Assembly: GCF_017426705.2 (NCBI RefSeq) | Contig: NZ_CP147251.1 | Span: forward strand, 817,501 to 881,500 | Source: Enterococcus sp. DIV2402 | Lineage (GTDB): Bacteria > Bacillota > Bacilli > Lactobacillales > Enterococcaceae | DNA: 64,000 nucleotides | Direction of reading: 5' to 3' | Part shown: positions 1 through 7,940 of the stretch, one piece after another | How the letters are laid out: each line of letters opens with the position of its first letter | Numbering within the stretch: the stretch's first letter is position 1 | Translations under genes and position numbers: made by a program | The notes under the pieces: model-generated | Seen by the model: the letters and a program-made list of their open reading frames with translations, nothing else | Database searches by the model: none | Told to the model about the DNA's origin: nothing

Positions 1-25
1 GAACAATGTTCATTCAATTAAATAG

Positions 26-141
26 TGTGGTGGCGATAGCGAGAAGGATACACCTGTTCCCATGCCGAACACAGAAGTTAAGCTTCTTAGCGCCGATTGT
101 AGTTGGGGGTTGCCCCCTGTGAGAGTAGGACGTCGCCACGC
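26..141 (+). rRNA. rrf: 5S ribosomal RNA
   Basis: The stretch has the typical Gram-positive 5S layout: terminal helix strands TGTGGTGGCGATAGC and GTCGCCACGC pair with each other, and the conserved CCGAACACAGAAGTTAAGC segment sits in the first third. Length is about 116 nt. It closes an rRNA operon whose 23S gene would lie just left of the window. No tRNA gene follows; a terminator does. Confidence 0.96.
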
Positions 142-155
142 AAATATCATTTGAT

Positions 156-203
156 AAAAATGTAGGATTCATTCCAAAATGGTATGAATCCTACATTTTT
201 TTT
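156..203. terminator. Terminator of the rRNA operon, probably bidirectional
   Basis: TGTAGGATTCAT pairs with ATGAATCCTACA around a short loop. A T tract follows on the plus strand and a matching A tract precedes it, so it can also serve the cupin gene coming from the right. A second hairpin without T tract (212-249) lies between it and that gene. Confidence 0.85.
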
Positions 204-254
204 ATGCTATGAAACAATCCTCAATCATGTTAAGAATTGAGGATTGTTTAGAGT

Positions 255-740
255 TTAGATTGTTTCATAGGCTAATTGTTTAATAATTGTCTCATGTTGA
301 GGATAGTCTTTTAGTAGTTCATTTTGTGTAAATAATTCAAAGTCTTGATAATCAAAACCTGGAGCGACCACACAACTGACTAAAGCAAAAGATTTCTCAA
401 CACTTGAGCCAAAAATAGTCCCTTTAGGAACAGTATAAGATAATTTTTCACCTAACTGAGGATGCTTACCTAACAAAATGGCTTCATAATGTCCATCTGG
501 AAAAATACAGTGAACGGTTAATGCTGCTCCTTCATGATAGAACCAAGTTTCATCAGATTGTAATCGATGAAAATGTGAAGGACTATCAGTATTTAATAAA
601 AATAAAATAGAGGTGTATAGTGGACGAGTGCCATTAGAAGTTACTATAGTTTGTTCACTGACATCGGTTTGTTTAAAATAACCACCTTCTTCATGGGGAA
701 TTAATTGTAATTCTCGAATCCATTGTTCTGCTATCTTCAT
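255..740 (-). CDS. DUF985 family cupin protein
   Basis: A 161-residue protein of the DUF985/cupin_5 family: N-terminal EEGGYFKQ motif, a central SHFHRL-DETWFYHEG segment that forms the cupin barrel and its presumed metal or ligand site, and a C-terminal VAPGFDYQDFELF signature. Family members are small cytosolic beta-barrels of unsettled biochemical role. The gene stands alone and converges on the rRNA operon. The ATG lacks a ribosome binding site at normal distance, but its first bases overlap the stop of an eight-codon reading frame that has one, so translation is probably coupled. The family call is solid; the function is unknown. Confidence 0.85.
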   Translation of the reverse strand: MKIAEQWIRELQLIPHEEGGYFKQTDVSEQTIVTSNGTRPLYTSILFLLNTDSPSHFHRLQSDETWFYHEGAALTVHCIFPDGHYEAILLGKHPQLGEKLSYTVPKGTIFGSSVEKSFALVSCVVAPGFDYQDFELFTQNELLKDYPQHETIIKQLAYETI

Positions 741-763
741 TTAAGTGGAGTTAAAAACTCCAT
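737..763 (-). CDS. Candidate 8-codon leader peptide upstream of the cupin gene
   Basis: On the minus strand an ATG follows AAAGGAAGG at good distance and reads MEFLTPLK before TGA. That stop overlaps the cupin start as ATGA. The only strong Shine-Dalgarno sequence in front of the cupin belongs to this short frame. A small inverted repeat, TGGAGT/ACTCCA, lies inside it. This looks like translational coupling or a regulatory leader; expression is unproven. Confidence 0.45.
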   Translation of the reverse strand: MEFLTPLK

Positions 764-871
764 CACCTTCCTTTCTATATTGCATATAATCATTATACAC
801 TGATAAGCAAATAAGTAGACAAATGAATTGAAGCAGAGGAAAATAAAAAGAAAAGTAAGGTGGTTAAACTA

Positions 872-1309
872 ATGGCAGAACATTCAAAAGAAGAACTAAA
901 GAAAAAATTATCATCTATTGAATTTGCTGTAACGCAAGAGAATGCGACAGAACGTCCTTTTACAGGTGAATATGATAATTTTTATGAAAAGGGAATTTAT
1001 GTGGATATAGTAAGTGGAGAACCACTTTTTGTTTCTAGTGATAAATTTGATGCAGGTTGTGGTTGGCCATCATTCTCACGTCCAATTGCTACAGCAGAAA
1101 TTCAAGAAAAAAAAGATTATGAATTAATTTATCCTCGTGTAGAAGTGCGCAGCAAAGAAGCTGATTCACATCTCGGGCATGTGTTTACAGATGGACCAGA
1201 AGAATTAGGTGGCTTGCGCTATTGTATTAATTCTGCCGCATTAAAATTTATTCCATATGACGATATGGTAGAAAAAGGTTACGAAGAATACCAACAATAT
1301 GTCAGATAA
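872..1309 (+). CDS. msrB: Peptide-methionine (R)-S-oxide reductase MsrB
   Basis: This 145-residue enzyme reduces methionine-R-sulfoxide in proteins. The catalytic cysteine is in RYCIN (Cys118) and a likely resolving cysteine in GCGWPSF (Cys63); the SHLGHVF motif with the substrate-binding histidines is intact. The two CxxC zinc motifs of some MsrBs are absent, so it belongs to the zinc-free type. A GTG at 860 lies inside the AAGGTGG ribosome binding site, so the ATG at 872 was chosen. It is monocistronic, followed by a terminator. An MsrA lies far away at 42.5 kb, so the two repair enzymes are not in one operon here. Confidence 0.95.
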   Translation: MAEHSKEELKKKLSSIEFAVTQENATERPFTGEYDNFYEKGIYVDIVSGEPLFVSSDKFDAGCGWPSFSRPIATAEIQEKKDYELIYPRVEVRSKEADSHLGHVFTDGPEELGGLRYCINSAALKFIPYDDMVEKGYEEYQQYVR

Positions 1310-1312
1310 ATA

Positions 1313-1349
1313 AAAAAAACAGATAGCAAATAGGTTATCTGTTTTTTTT
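1313..1349 (+). terminator. Rho-independent terminator after msrB
   Basis: AACAGATA pairs with TATCTGTT across a short loop and is followed by eight T residues. Confidence 0.85.
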
Positions 1350-1406
1350 ATATCCTTTTCATTTTATGATACAATAAAGGGAACATATGTACAGAAAGGA
1401 AAAATT

Positions 1407-2012
1407 ATGTACGAGTATATTATTGGTAAAATTGCGGCAATTCATCCCGCATATATTGTGATTGAAACAAATGGTATTGGGTATCAGATTGCTTCGGGAA
1501 ACCCGTATCGTTATAGTAGTAAAATGAATCAAGAGGTAAAAATCTTTGTCCATCAAGTTATCCGTGAAGATGCACATACCTTGTATGGTTTTAATAGTTT
1601 AGAAGCAAAGCAATTATTTTTACGCTTAATTAGTGTATCCGGAATTGGTCCAAAGAGTGGCTTAGCAATTATGGCAAATGATGACCATGACGGTTTAATA
1701 GCTGCAATCGAATCTGGAGACATTACTTATTTAACTAAATTTCCTGGTGTAGGTAAAAAAACAGCTCAACAATTAATTCTTGACTTAAAAGGAAAACTTG
1801 GAGAACTTGCAGGGGATTTGACGGGGGAGGTACCAATGGAATTGTTTACTACTTCAGAAAATCCTGCGTTAGAAGAAGCAATAGCAGCTTTGCAAGCACT
1901 AGGCTATAGTGAAAGAGAAACAAAAAAAGTTCACAAACAATTACTGCAAGAACCAGTTCAATCAACGGATGAATATTTACGAGCTGGGTTAAAATTAATG
2001 ATGAAAAAATAA
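1407..2012 (+). CDS. ruvA: Holliday junction branch migration protein RuvA
   Basis: A 201-residue protein of typical RuvA length. The N-terminal OB-fold starts MYEYIIGKI, two helix-hairpin-helix motifs follow ([12 protein letters not shown] and [13 protein letters not shown]), and a C-terminal domain about 45 residues long contacts RuvB. RuvA binds four-way junctions as a tetramer and loads RuvB. It is separated from ruvB by ten bases with a GGAG site, so the two are co-transcribed. AGAAAGGA precedes the ATG. Nothing is truncated. Confidence 0.97.
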   Translation: MYEYIIGKIAAIHPAYIVIETNGIGYQIASGNPYRYSSKMNQEVKIFVHQVIREDAHTLYGFNSLEAKQLFLRLISVSGIGPKSGLAIMANDDHDGLIAAIESGDITYLTKFPGVGKKTAQQLILDLKGKLGELAGDLTGEVPMELFTTSENPALEEAIAALQALGYSERETKKVHKQLLQEPVQSTDEYLRAGLKLMMKK

Positions 2013-2022
2013 GGAGAAACGT

Positions 2023-3021
2023 ATGACTGATCGAATGATTTCGCCAAATACGAATCAAGAAGAAGAATTTCTTGAAAGAACACTACGTCCGCAGTATTTT
2101 GCGCAATATATTGGGCAAGATAAAGTAAAACAAGAATTGAATATCTATATCCAAGCGGCCAAACATCGTGAAGAGTCATTGGACCATGTGTTACTTTACG
2201 GACCTCCAGGATTAGGAAAAACAACGATGGCCATGGTAATTGCTAATGAAATGGGTGTCAATATTCGTACAACAAGTGGCCCTACCATTGAAAAACCAGG
2301 TGACTTAGTAGCTACTTTAAACGAACTAGAGCCTGGGGATGTTTTATTTGTTGATGAAATTCATCGCTTACCACGTGTGGCAGAAGAAATGTTATATTCA
2401 GCAATGGAAGATTTTTATGTGGATATTATGGTTGGACAAGGAACAACGGCACATCCTGTTCATTTTCCCTTGCCACCATTTACCCTAATTGGTGCGACAA
2501 CACGTGCAGGAATGCTTTCAGCGCCATTAAGAGATCGTTTTGGTATCATTTCACACATGCAGTATTATGAAGAAGCTGATTTAAAAGAAATTGTTCAACG
2601 ATCGGCAGAAATTTTTCAAACTGAAATTGTTGAAACTGGTGCAATTGAAATTGCGCGTCGTTCTAGAGGGACTCCTAGAATTGCCAATCGGTTGTTGAAA
2701 CGTGTGCGTGATTTCGCTCAAGTTCAAGCGAATGGTATTATTGATCAAAAAATTGCTGATAAAGCCTTATCTTTATTACAAGTAGATAGTGCTGGTTTAG
2801 ATTTAATTGATCAAAAATTAATTAAAACAATGATTGAGTTATATAATGGTGGGCCTGTTGGATTAAGTACGTTGTCTGTAAATATCGGAGAAGAACGAGA
2901 AACTGTAGAAGATATGTACGAACCGTATTTGATTCAAAAAGGGTTTTTAAAACGAACGCCACGTGGAAGAGTAGCGACGCTTTTAGCATATGAACATTTT
3001 GGCTACTCTTATCAAGAATAG
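2023..3021 (+). CDS. ruvB: Holliday junction branch migration ATPase RuvB
   Basis: A 332-residue AAA+ motor. Walker A is GPPGLGKTT (residues 60-68), Walker B FVDEIHR (about 109-115), sensor 1 is in GATTRAG, and the arginine finger region APLRDRFG follows. The C-terminal winged helix (TPRGRVAT) binds DNA. With RuvA it drives branch migration during recombinational repair. A TetR-type regulator and a phosphatase follow closely and may share its transcript. Confidence 0.97.
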   Translation: MTDRMISPNTNQEEEFLERTLRPQYFAQYIGQDKVKQELNIYIQAAKHREESLDHVLLYGPPGLGKTTMAMVIANEMGVNIRTTSGPTIEKPGDLVATLNELEPGDVLFVDEIHRLPRVAEEMLYSAMEDFYVDIMVGQGTTAHPVHFPLPPFTLIGATTRAGMLSAPLRDRFGIISHMQYYEEADLKEIVQRSAEIFQTEIVETGAIEIARRSRGTPRIANRLLKRVRDFAQVQANGIIDQKIADKALSLLQVDSAGLDLIDQKLIKTMIELYNGGPVGLSTLSVNIGEERETVEDMYEPYLIQKGFLKRTPRGRVATLLAYEHFGYSYQE

Positions 3022-3035
3022 AAGCGAGGAAGACA

Positions 3036-3605
3036 ATGGCAGAAGGTAAAAAAACTAAAGCTGCGATTGCTGCAGCTTATATTCAGTTATGTGAAGAAAA
3101 AGAATGGGCAAAAATTAGCGTACAAGATATTGCTTTACGTACGGAGATTAACCGCCAAACCTTTTATTATCATTTTCCAGATAAAAAAACGCTGTTGCGC
3201 TGGGTGTATTTGAATGATTCGTTAAGGTATTTAGCGGCGGATGAAGTTTCTTTAGATAATTGGGAAGAACAAGCGTTGAAAATGTTGAAAACAATGCAAG
3301 AAAAAAGTGTTTTTTATCATAATACACTAGCTGGTGAGCGCGATATTTTGATGAATGAGTTTTTTCAAGTCGTTCAAGAAGTTTTTAAGCAATTGTTCCA
3401 GCAAGTAGATGAAGAACATGTATTGTCTACGCAAGATATTCAGTTTTATAGTCGCTTTTTTTCTTTTGGTTGCAGTGGTATTTTAGAAGCTTGGATTCGT
3501 GGGAATTTTCAAGAGACGCCGCTAGACATTGCAACGCAGCTCTTACGTTTGGCGCAGGATATTGAAGTTTATTCATATCGAATTTATCAAAGAAATGAGG
3601 AATAA
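3036..3605 (+). CDS. TetR/AcrR family transcriptional regulator
   Basis: A 189-residue one-component regulator. Residues about 8-50 form the TetR helix-turn-helix with the typical sequence ISVQDIALRTEINRQTFYYHF. The remaining 140 residues are a helical ligand-binding/dimer domain with no recognisable ligand signature; its C-terminal part resembles TetR_C domains found in enterococcal and streptococcal regulators. It lies 14 bases after ruvB and 4 before the phosphatase gene, so it is probably part of the ruv transcript. No divergent target gene is adjacent, so the regulated genes cannot be inferred. Confidence 0.88.
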   Translation: MAEGKKTKAAIAAAYIQLCEEKEWAKISVQDIALRTEINRQTFYYHFPDKKTLLRWVYLNDSLRYLAADEVSLDNWEEQALKMLKTMQEKSVFYHNTLAGERDILMNEFFQVVQEVFKQLFQQVDEEHVLSTQDIQFYSRFFSFGCSGILEAWIRGNFQETPLDIATQLLRLAQDIEVYSYRIYQRNEE

Positions 3606-3609
3606 TTGG

Positions 3610-4071
3610 ATGACGAAAGTTTTATTTGTATGCTTGGGAAATATTTGTCGTTCACCAATGGCAGAGGGCTTGATGCGTAAATATAGTGAAGAATACCAAT
3701 TGGAGATAGTTGTCGATTCAGCTGCTACGAGTCGTTGGGAAGTGGGAAATCCAGTTTATAGTGGGACCCAAAAAATTTTACGCAAAGAAAATGTTGATTA
3801 CTCACAAATGTTTTCACGTCAAATTAAATTGGGAGATTTTGAACTATTTGATTGGATTATTGGAATGGATCATGATAATGTAGACGATTTACGAGCGATG
3901 GCACCCAAAGAATATCATCATAAAATTCATTTGTATCAAGAAGTAGTACCAGGAAAAGAAGACCAAGCGATTCCTGATCCATGGTATACAGGAGATTTTG
4001 AGCAGACGTATCGTTTGGTCAAGGCAGGTTTGCCTTTATGGGCTGAAAAATTTGCATCGAATAAAAGCTGA
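3610..4071 (+). CDS. Low-molecular-weight protein-tyrosine-phosphatase
   Basis: A 153-residue phosphatase with the P-loop CLGNICRS at residues 8-15 (nucleophile Cys8, Arg14) and the general-acid loop DPWY (Asp123), giving the complete LMW-PTP active site. Upstream in-frame sequence exists, but GAGGA at 3597 points to the ATG at 3610. In Gram-positives such enzymes dephosphorylate protein tyrosines or arginines; which applies here cannot be read from the sequence. It ends the ruvAB-tetR run and is followed by a long non-coding gap. Confidence 0.93.
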   Translation: MTKVLFVCLGNICRSPMAEGLMRKYSEEYQLEIVVDSAATSRWEVGNPVYSGTQKILRKENVDYSQMFSRQIKLGDFELFDWIIGMDHDNVDDLRAMAPKEYHHKIHLYQEVVPGKEDQAIPDPWYTGDFEQTYRLVKAGLPLWAEKFASNKS

Positions 4072-4136
4072 AAGATACGTCAGTTTTTAATTTTTATTGA
4101 CTAAAACGGTGATTTTACGAAAACAAAATAAATTTA

Positions 4137-4155
4137 TCACACTTTTTTCACACTT
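4137..4155 (-). promoter_or_regulatory. Direct repeat with 11-bp period, candidate response-regulator site
   Basis: TCACACTT occurs at 4137-4144 and 4148-4155, exactly one helical turn apart, just upstream of a TATAGTATAAG -10 region. OmpR-family response regulators such as WalR and CiaR bind direct repeats with this period. The sequence itself matches neither consensus exactly. Confidence 0.4.
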
Positions 4156-4173
4156 CCTGAGTATAGTATAAGC

Positions 4174-4254
4174 ATACCAACAAACAACCCTAACAAAACA
4201 CTTTTTCATTTTTACTCCTTACCTGTCAGTTCCCCGCTGACAGGTTCTTTTTTT
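4174..4254 (+). ncRNA. Candidate trans-acting small RNA
   Basis: The start is predicted about 7 bases after TATAAG (4167-4172), with a weak TTTTCA at -35. The transcript would be about 80 nt: a C/A-rich unpaired 5' part, the segment TTTACTCCTT (complementary to AAGGAG-type ribosome binding sites), and a terminator hairpin ACCTGTCAG/CTGACAGGT with loop TTCCCCG and seven T residues. No open reading frame with a ribosome binding site is present. The C-rich loop and anti-Shine-Dalgarno stretch resemble Gram-positive regulatory RNAs. The terminator is certain; the RNA is inference. Confidence 0.5.
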
Positions 4255-4450
4255 ACTTCAATAAATAAAATTTACAAGATATCTATTTCACAATATATAA
4301 AACAAAAAAATTTTTTATACTAAAAATAGACTGATATAAAGAGTTTTTATCGGAAAACTGTCATTTTTTTTACTTGTGCAAAAAAAAGTGATAGTTTCTT
4401 AATTCACAATCTAGCTATAATAAGCTTGTAAATTAAAGGAGGAACTTTCA
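4255..4450 (+). promoter_or_regulatory. A/T-rich upstream region and promoter of nox
   Basis: The 379-base gap 4072-4450 has no gene. Its right half holds TATAAT at 4416-4421 with only a weak -35 (around 4392-4398). No perfect Rex palindrome (TTGTGA-N-TCACAA) was found, only single half-sites such as TTCACAA at 4284-4290 and 4403-4409. A strong AAAGGAGG site precedes nox. Confidence 0.5.
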
Positions 4451-5791
4451 ATGACAAAAACAGTAATTATTGGATCGAACCACGCAGGTATTGCTGCTGG
4501 AAATGTGTTATTAGATAAGTATGAAGGTCAAGAAGTTGTAATGATCGAGCGTAACAGCAATTTTAGTTACTTAAGTTGTGGAACAGCACTTTGGGTAGGG
4601 CGTCAAATCGATGAAGATGAAGTACCTGGCCTATTCTACACAAACCGTGAAGATTTTGAAGCAAAAGGCGCGAAAGTTTATTTAGAAACAGCTGTTGACA
4701 GCATTGACTTTGAGAAAAAAGAAGTTCATTGTGTGACATCAGATGGTTCTGAATTTGTTGAATCATATGATAAATTAGTTATTGCAACTGGTTCTAAACC
4801 AATTTCTCCAAAAGTACCTGGGCGTGAATTGAAAAACATCACATTCATGAAAAAATATGCTGAAGGCGAGTTTATCGATGGTATCTTGGATTCAGATGAA
4901 ATCCAAAATGTTGCGGTAATCGGTGCTGGTTACATTGGTGTTGAAATGGCTGAAGCTGTAAAACGTCGCGGCAAAAACGTGTTATTATTTGATGCGATGG
5001 ATCGTTCTTTACCAAGCTACTATGACCGTGAATTTACAGATGCGATGGATAAAAATCTGGCAGACAATGGTGTTGAATTACACTTAGGTGAATTGGTTCA
5101 AGAATACAAAGGAACGGATAAAGTTGAAGCAGTTGTTACAGCAAATGGTGAATATCAAGTTGATTTAGTTGTCAATGCAATTGGTTTCTTGCCAAACAGT
5201 GAATTAGGCAAAGATCATTTGCAAGTATACAAAAATGGCGCTTACTTGGTGAATCGTCATCAAAGAACCAACGATCCAGACGTATATGCAGTTGGTGACT
5301 GTGCAACAGTTTATTCAAACGCATTACAAGATACAACTTATATTGCTTTAGCAACAAATGCTGTTCGTACAGGAATGGTTGCTGGTGAAAATATCGGTGG
5401 CGCTGCAGTTGCATCACCAGGTGTTCAAGGTTCAAATGGAATCTCAATCTTCGGTTACAACATGGTTTCAACTGGCTACTCTGTTGAAGCAGCAGAACGT
5501 CATGGCTTAGTCGTGAAATACACTGATTTTGAAGATACACAAAAACCAGGCTTTATGAAGAAAAACGATAAAGTTAAAATCCGTATTGTATACGAGGCAA
5601 CTACTCGTCGTATTGTTGGCGCACAAATTGCTTCTACAACTTCAGAAATTTCAATGGCAATCCACATGTTCTCATTAGCAATTGAGCGTGGGGTAACAGT
5701 TGATGAGCTAGCATTACTAGACTTGTTCTTCTTACCACACTTCAATCAACCATATAACTATATTAACAAAGCTGCATTAGCAGCAGAATAA
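4451..5791 (+). CDS. nox: NADH oxidase, water-forming (CoA-disulfide reductase family)
   Basis: A 446-residue flavoprotein that reduces oxygen to water with NADH, regenerating NAD+ and removing oxygen. The FAD-binding GxHAG motif is at residues 8-13, the redox-active cysteine in LSCGTALW (Cys43), the NAD-binding GAGYIGVEMAEA near 156, a second FAD segment YAVGDCAT near 280, and the C-terminal dimerisation domain LDLFFLPHFNQP. Length matches enterococcal and streptococcal Nox. It is monocistronic between a long upstream region and a terminator. An NADH peroxidase is the main alternative since the fold and cysteine are shared, but the sequence pattern favours Nox. Confidence 0.9.
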   Translation: MTKTVIIGSNHAGIAAGNVLLDKYEGQEVVMIERNSNFSYLSCGTALWVGRQIDEDEVPGLFYTNREDFEAKGAKVYLETAVDSIDFEKKEVHCVTSDGSEFVESYDKLVIATGSKPISPKVPGRELKNITFMKKYAEGEFIDGILDSDEIQNVAVIGAGYIGVEMAEAVKRRGKNVLLFDAMDRSLPSYYDREFTDAMDKNLADNGVELHLGELVQEYKGTDKVEAVVTANGEYQVDLVVNAIGFLPNSELGKDHLQVYKNGAYLVNRHQRTNDPDVYAVGDCATVYSNALQDTTYIALATNAVRTGMVAGENIGGAAVASPGVQGSNGISIFGYNMVSTGYSVEAAERHGLVVKYTDFEDTQKPGFMKKNDKVKIRIVYEATTRRIVGAQIASTTSEISMAIHMFSLAIERGVTVDELALLDLFFLPHFNQPYNYINKAALAAE

Positions 5792-5798
5792 TAGAAGA

Positions 5799-5833
5799 AA
5801 CCGGCAGTCACGCAATGACTGTCGGTTTTTTTT
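5799..5833 (+). terminator. Terminator after nox
   Basis: ACCGGCAGTCA pairs with TGACTGTCGGT over a CGCAA loop, followed by a T tract. Confidence 0.92.
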
Positions 5834-5867
5834 GTTGAGTGATTGAAAAAAAGTATCTATTAAATGA

Positions 5868-5896
5868 TTGACTTCTGAAAATTCTGACGATATGAT
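5868..5896 (+). promoter_or_regulatory. SigA promoter of the amidase/aminotransferase pair
   Basis: TTGACT (5868-5873), a 17-base spacer, and TATGAT (5891-5896). GAGAGGTG precedes the gene about 40 bases further on. Confidence 0.75.
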
Positions 5897-5943
5897 TGCT
5901 GCATTAAACTGTAATTTATAAGAAATAAGAGAGGTGTGAGAAA

Positions 5944-6729
5944 ATGTCACAATTATCGATTGTATTACTTCAATTAGATGTTATATTTGGGGATCCAGAA
6001 GCAAATCGACAAAAAGTTAGTGAATGGTTTGCTAAAGCGAATTTGCAGCCGAATGAATTAGTCTTGCTGCCAGAGCTATGGGATACGGGCTATGATTTGA
6101 CGCGATTGCCTGAAATTGCGGATCAAGAAGGAAAAACGGCACAACGATTTTTATCAGAATTGGCAAAAAAATATCAAGTATTTATTTCCGGCGGTTCTAT
6201 TGCACGTCAGACAGGGGAGAAGGTATTTAATACAACCTATATTGTCGCCCCAACAGGAGAAGTTCGGGCGCAATATGACAAGGTCCATCTGTTTCGTTTA
6301 ATGGAAGAAGAAAAATTTTTAGATGCGGGTAAACAGTTGGCGCAAACAACGATTGCTGATTTTTTAGTAGCACCTTTTATTTGTTACGACTTGCGTTTTC
6401 CAGAATGGTTTCGTAAAAGTGCGCACCAAGGGACAGAATTATTGCTTCTTTCTGCGCAGTGGCCAACACCACGGATTGAGCATTGGGAAAAATTAGTTCA
6501 AGCACGTGCGATTGAAAATCAATGTTTTGCTGCGGCAGTGAATCGTGTGGGTGCCGATCCTAATAACCAATTTGGCGGACATTCTTTAGTAGTTGATTCT
6601 TTAGGAAATATTTTAATAAAATTAGACGATACTGAAACAATTGGACGAGTGACCATTAATCATCAAGAAGTAGCAAAAACACGGGGACAGATGCCTGTTT
6701 TTGAAGATCGTCGAACTGATTTATATTGA
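5944..6729 (+). CDS. Nitrilase-family amidase, omega-amidase-like
   Basis: A 261-residue carbon-nitrogen hydrolase. The catalytic triad is visible: Glu44 in LLPELWDTGY, Lys113 in YDKVHLF, and Cys147 in ICYDLRFPEWF. The ICYDLRFPEWFR pattern and length match the Nit2/YafV/MtnU group, which hydrolyses 2-oxoglutaramate and similar 2-oxo-acid amides. The next gene, a methionine/glutamine-type aminotransferase, starts 11 bases later, matching the glutamine transaminase/omega-amidase pairing. No other methionine-salvage genes are nearby, so a role in recycling 2-oxo acids such as the methionine analogue is an inference from the pair only. Confidence 0.85.
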   Translation: MSQLSIVLLQLDVIFGDPEANRQKVSEWFAKANLQPNELVLLPELWDTGYDLTRLPEIADQEGKTAQRFLSELAKKYQVFISGGSIARQTGEKVFNTTYIVAPTGEVRAQYDKVHLFRLMEEEKFLDAGKQLAQTTIADFLVAPFICYDLRFPEWFRKSAHQGTELLLLSAQWPTPRIEHWEKLVQARAIENQCFAAAVNRVGADPNNQFGGHSLVVDSLGNILIKLDDTETIGRVTINHQEVAKTRGQMPVFEDRRTDLY

Positions 6730-6740
6730 GGGGGAAAAGG

Positions 6741-7907
6741 ATGATACAAAAATCAAAGATATTACAAGAGTTACCGCCACAATTTTTTGCTCATTTAGTG
6801 CAACAAGTGAATCAAAAAATTGCAGAAGGTCAAGACGTCATTAATTTAGGTCAAGGAAATCCAGATCAGCCAACGCCTTCAGGAATTATTGAGACGCTTC
6901 AACAAGCTGTTGAGAATCCATTAAATCATAAATACTCACAATTTAGAGGAAATCAATTTTTTAAACAAGCAGCTGCTGATTTTTATTTGGAACACTATGG
7001 TGTAACTCTGGATCCTGAAACGGAAATCGCAGTCATGGGTGGTTCCAAAATTGGGTTAGTGGAGTTACCACTTGCTTTATTGAATCCAGGAGATCGTCTA
7101 TTGTTGCCTGATCCAGGTTATCCGGATTATTTGTCAGGGGTTGTTTTAGCGCAAATTGAGAAAGAATTGTTACCTTTATTACCAGAAAATGGCTATCTGC
7201 CCGATTATGAAACAGTGGACAAAGAAAAACTGGAACAAGCGAAGTTACTTTTTTTAAATTACCCGAATAATCCTACAGGCGCCCAAGCAACTTCGGAATT
7301 TTTTGATCAAACCGTATCCTTTGCAAAAGAACACGAGATTGCGGTCGTTCATGATTTTGCTTATGGGGCTTTAGGTACGAATGAAGAAGCACCTGTGAGT
7401 TTTTTACAAAGCTCAGGTGCAAAAGAAGTTGGGGTAGAATTATATACACTGTCTAAAACGTATAATATGGCTGGTTGGCGAATTGCATTTGCTGCAGGGA
7501 ATGCCGAAATTATTGAAGCGATTAACATCATTCAAGATCATTTATTTGTAGGCTTATTTCCTGCTTTACAAGAAGCAGGGGCCTATGCTCTTAAAAGTAA
7601 TGAAAAAGTGGACGAACTAGTTGCTTTGTATAATCGTCGTCGTAAAGCTTTTGTCGAAGCGGCAGCTCAAATTGGATGGCAAGCGTATCCTTCTACGGGA
7701 GCTTTTTATGCGTGGATGCCCGTACCAAAAGGTTATACGAGTCGTTCATTTGCTGAGTTCTTATTGAATGAAGTTGCTGTGGCTGTAGCGCCTGGAAATG
7801 GCTTTGGCGATGGTGGTGAAGGCTATGTACGCGTTGGATTGTTAGTTGAAGAAGAACGATTACAAGAAGCCATTGCACGCATTGCTACGTTGAATTTAAC
7901 GTTTTAA
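6741..7907 (+). CDS. PLP-dependent aminotransferase, methionine/glutamine transaminase-like
   Basis: A 388-residue class I/II aminotransferase of fold type I. Features: INLGQGNPDQPTP near the start, LNYPNNPTGA around residue 172-181, HDFAYG near 204, and the PLP lysine in TLSKTYNMAGWR (Lys239), with a closing RVGLL. It resembles MtnE/YkrV-type enzymes that use glutamine as amino donor. TTG at 6726 would also open the frame but overlaps the AGGGGG ribosome binding site, so the ATG at 6741 was chosen. It follows the omega-amidase gene, which would hydrolyse the 2-oxoglutaramate it forms and pull the reaction forward. Confidence 0.85.
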   Translation: MIQKSKILQELPPQFFAHLVQQVNQKIAEGQDVINLGQGNPDQPTPSGIIETLQQAVENPLNHKYSQFRGNQFFKQAAADFYLEHYGVTLDPETEIAVMGGSKIGLVELPLALLNPGDRLLLPDPGYPDYLSGVVLAQIEKELLPLLPENGYLPDYETVDKEKLEQAKLLFLNYPNNPTGAQATSEFFDQTVSFAKEHEIAVVHDFAYGALGTNEEAPVSFLQSSGAKEVGVELYTLSKTYNMAGWRIAFAAGNAEIIEAINIIQDHLFVGLFPALQEAGAYALKSNEKVDELVALYNRRRKAFVEAAAQIGWQAYPSTGAFYAWMPVPKGYTSRSFAEFLLNEVAVAVAPGNGFGDGGEGYVRVGLLVEEERLQEAIARIATLNLTF

Positions 7908-7911
7908 CCCA

Positions 7912-7940
7912 TAGACGGTGGCGTATGCTACCGTCTATTT
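7912..7940. terminator. Hairpin between convergent genes
   Basis: TAGACGGT pairs with ACCGTCTA. It follows the aminotransferase gene and overlaps the stop of the minus-strand nucleotidyltransferase. T tracts are weak on both sides. Confidence 0.55.

Noticed and set aside
4255..4450. Rex operator upstream of nox
   Set aside because: Only separate TTCACAA half-sites were seen; no inverted TTGTGA...TCACAA pair with the correct spacing exists, so NADH-dependent Rex control is not supported by sequence.
5172..5745. Minus-strand frames of 81 and 122 codons inside nox
   Set aside because: They lie wholly antisense to a strongly conserved gene, lack ribosome binding sites and have composition typical of reverse frames (Leu/His/Gln-rich).
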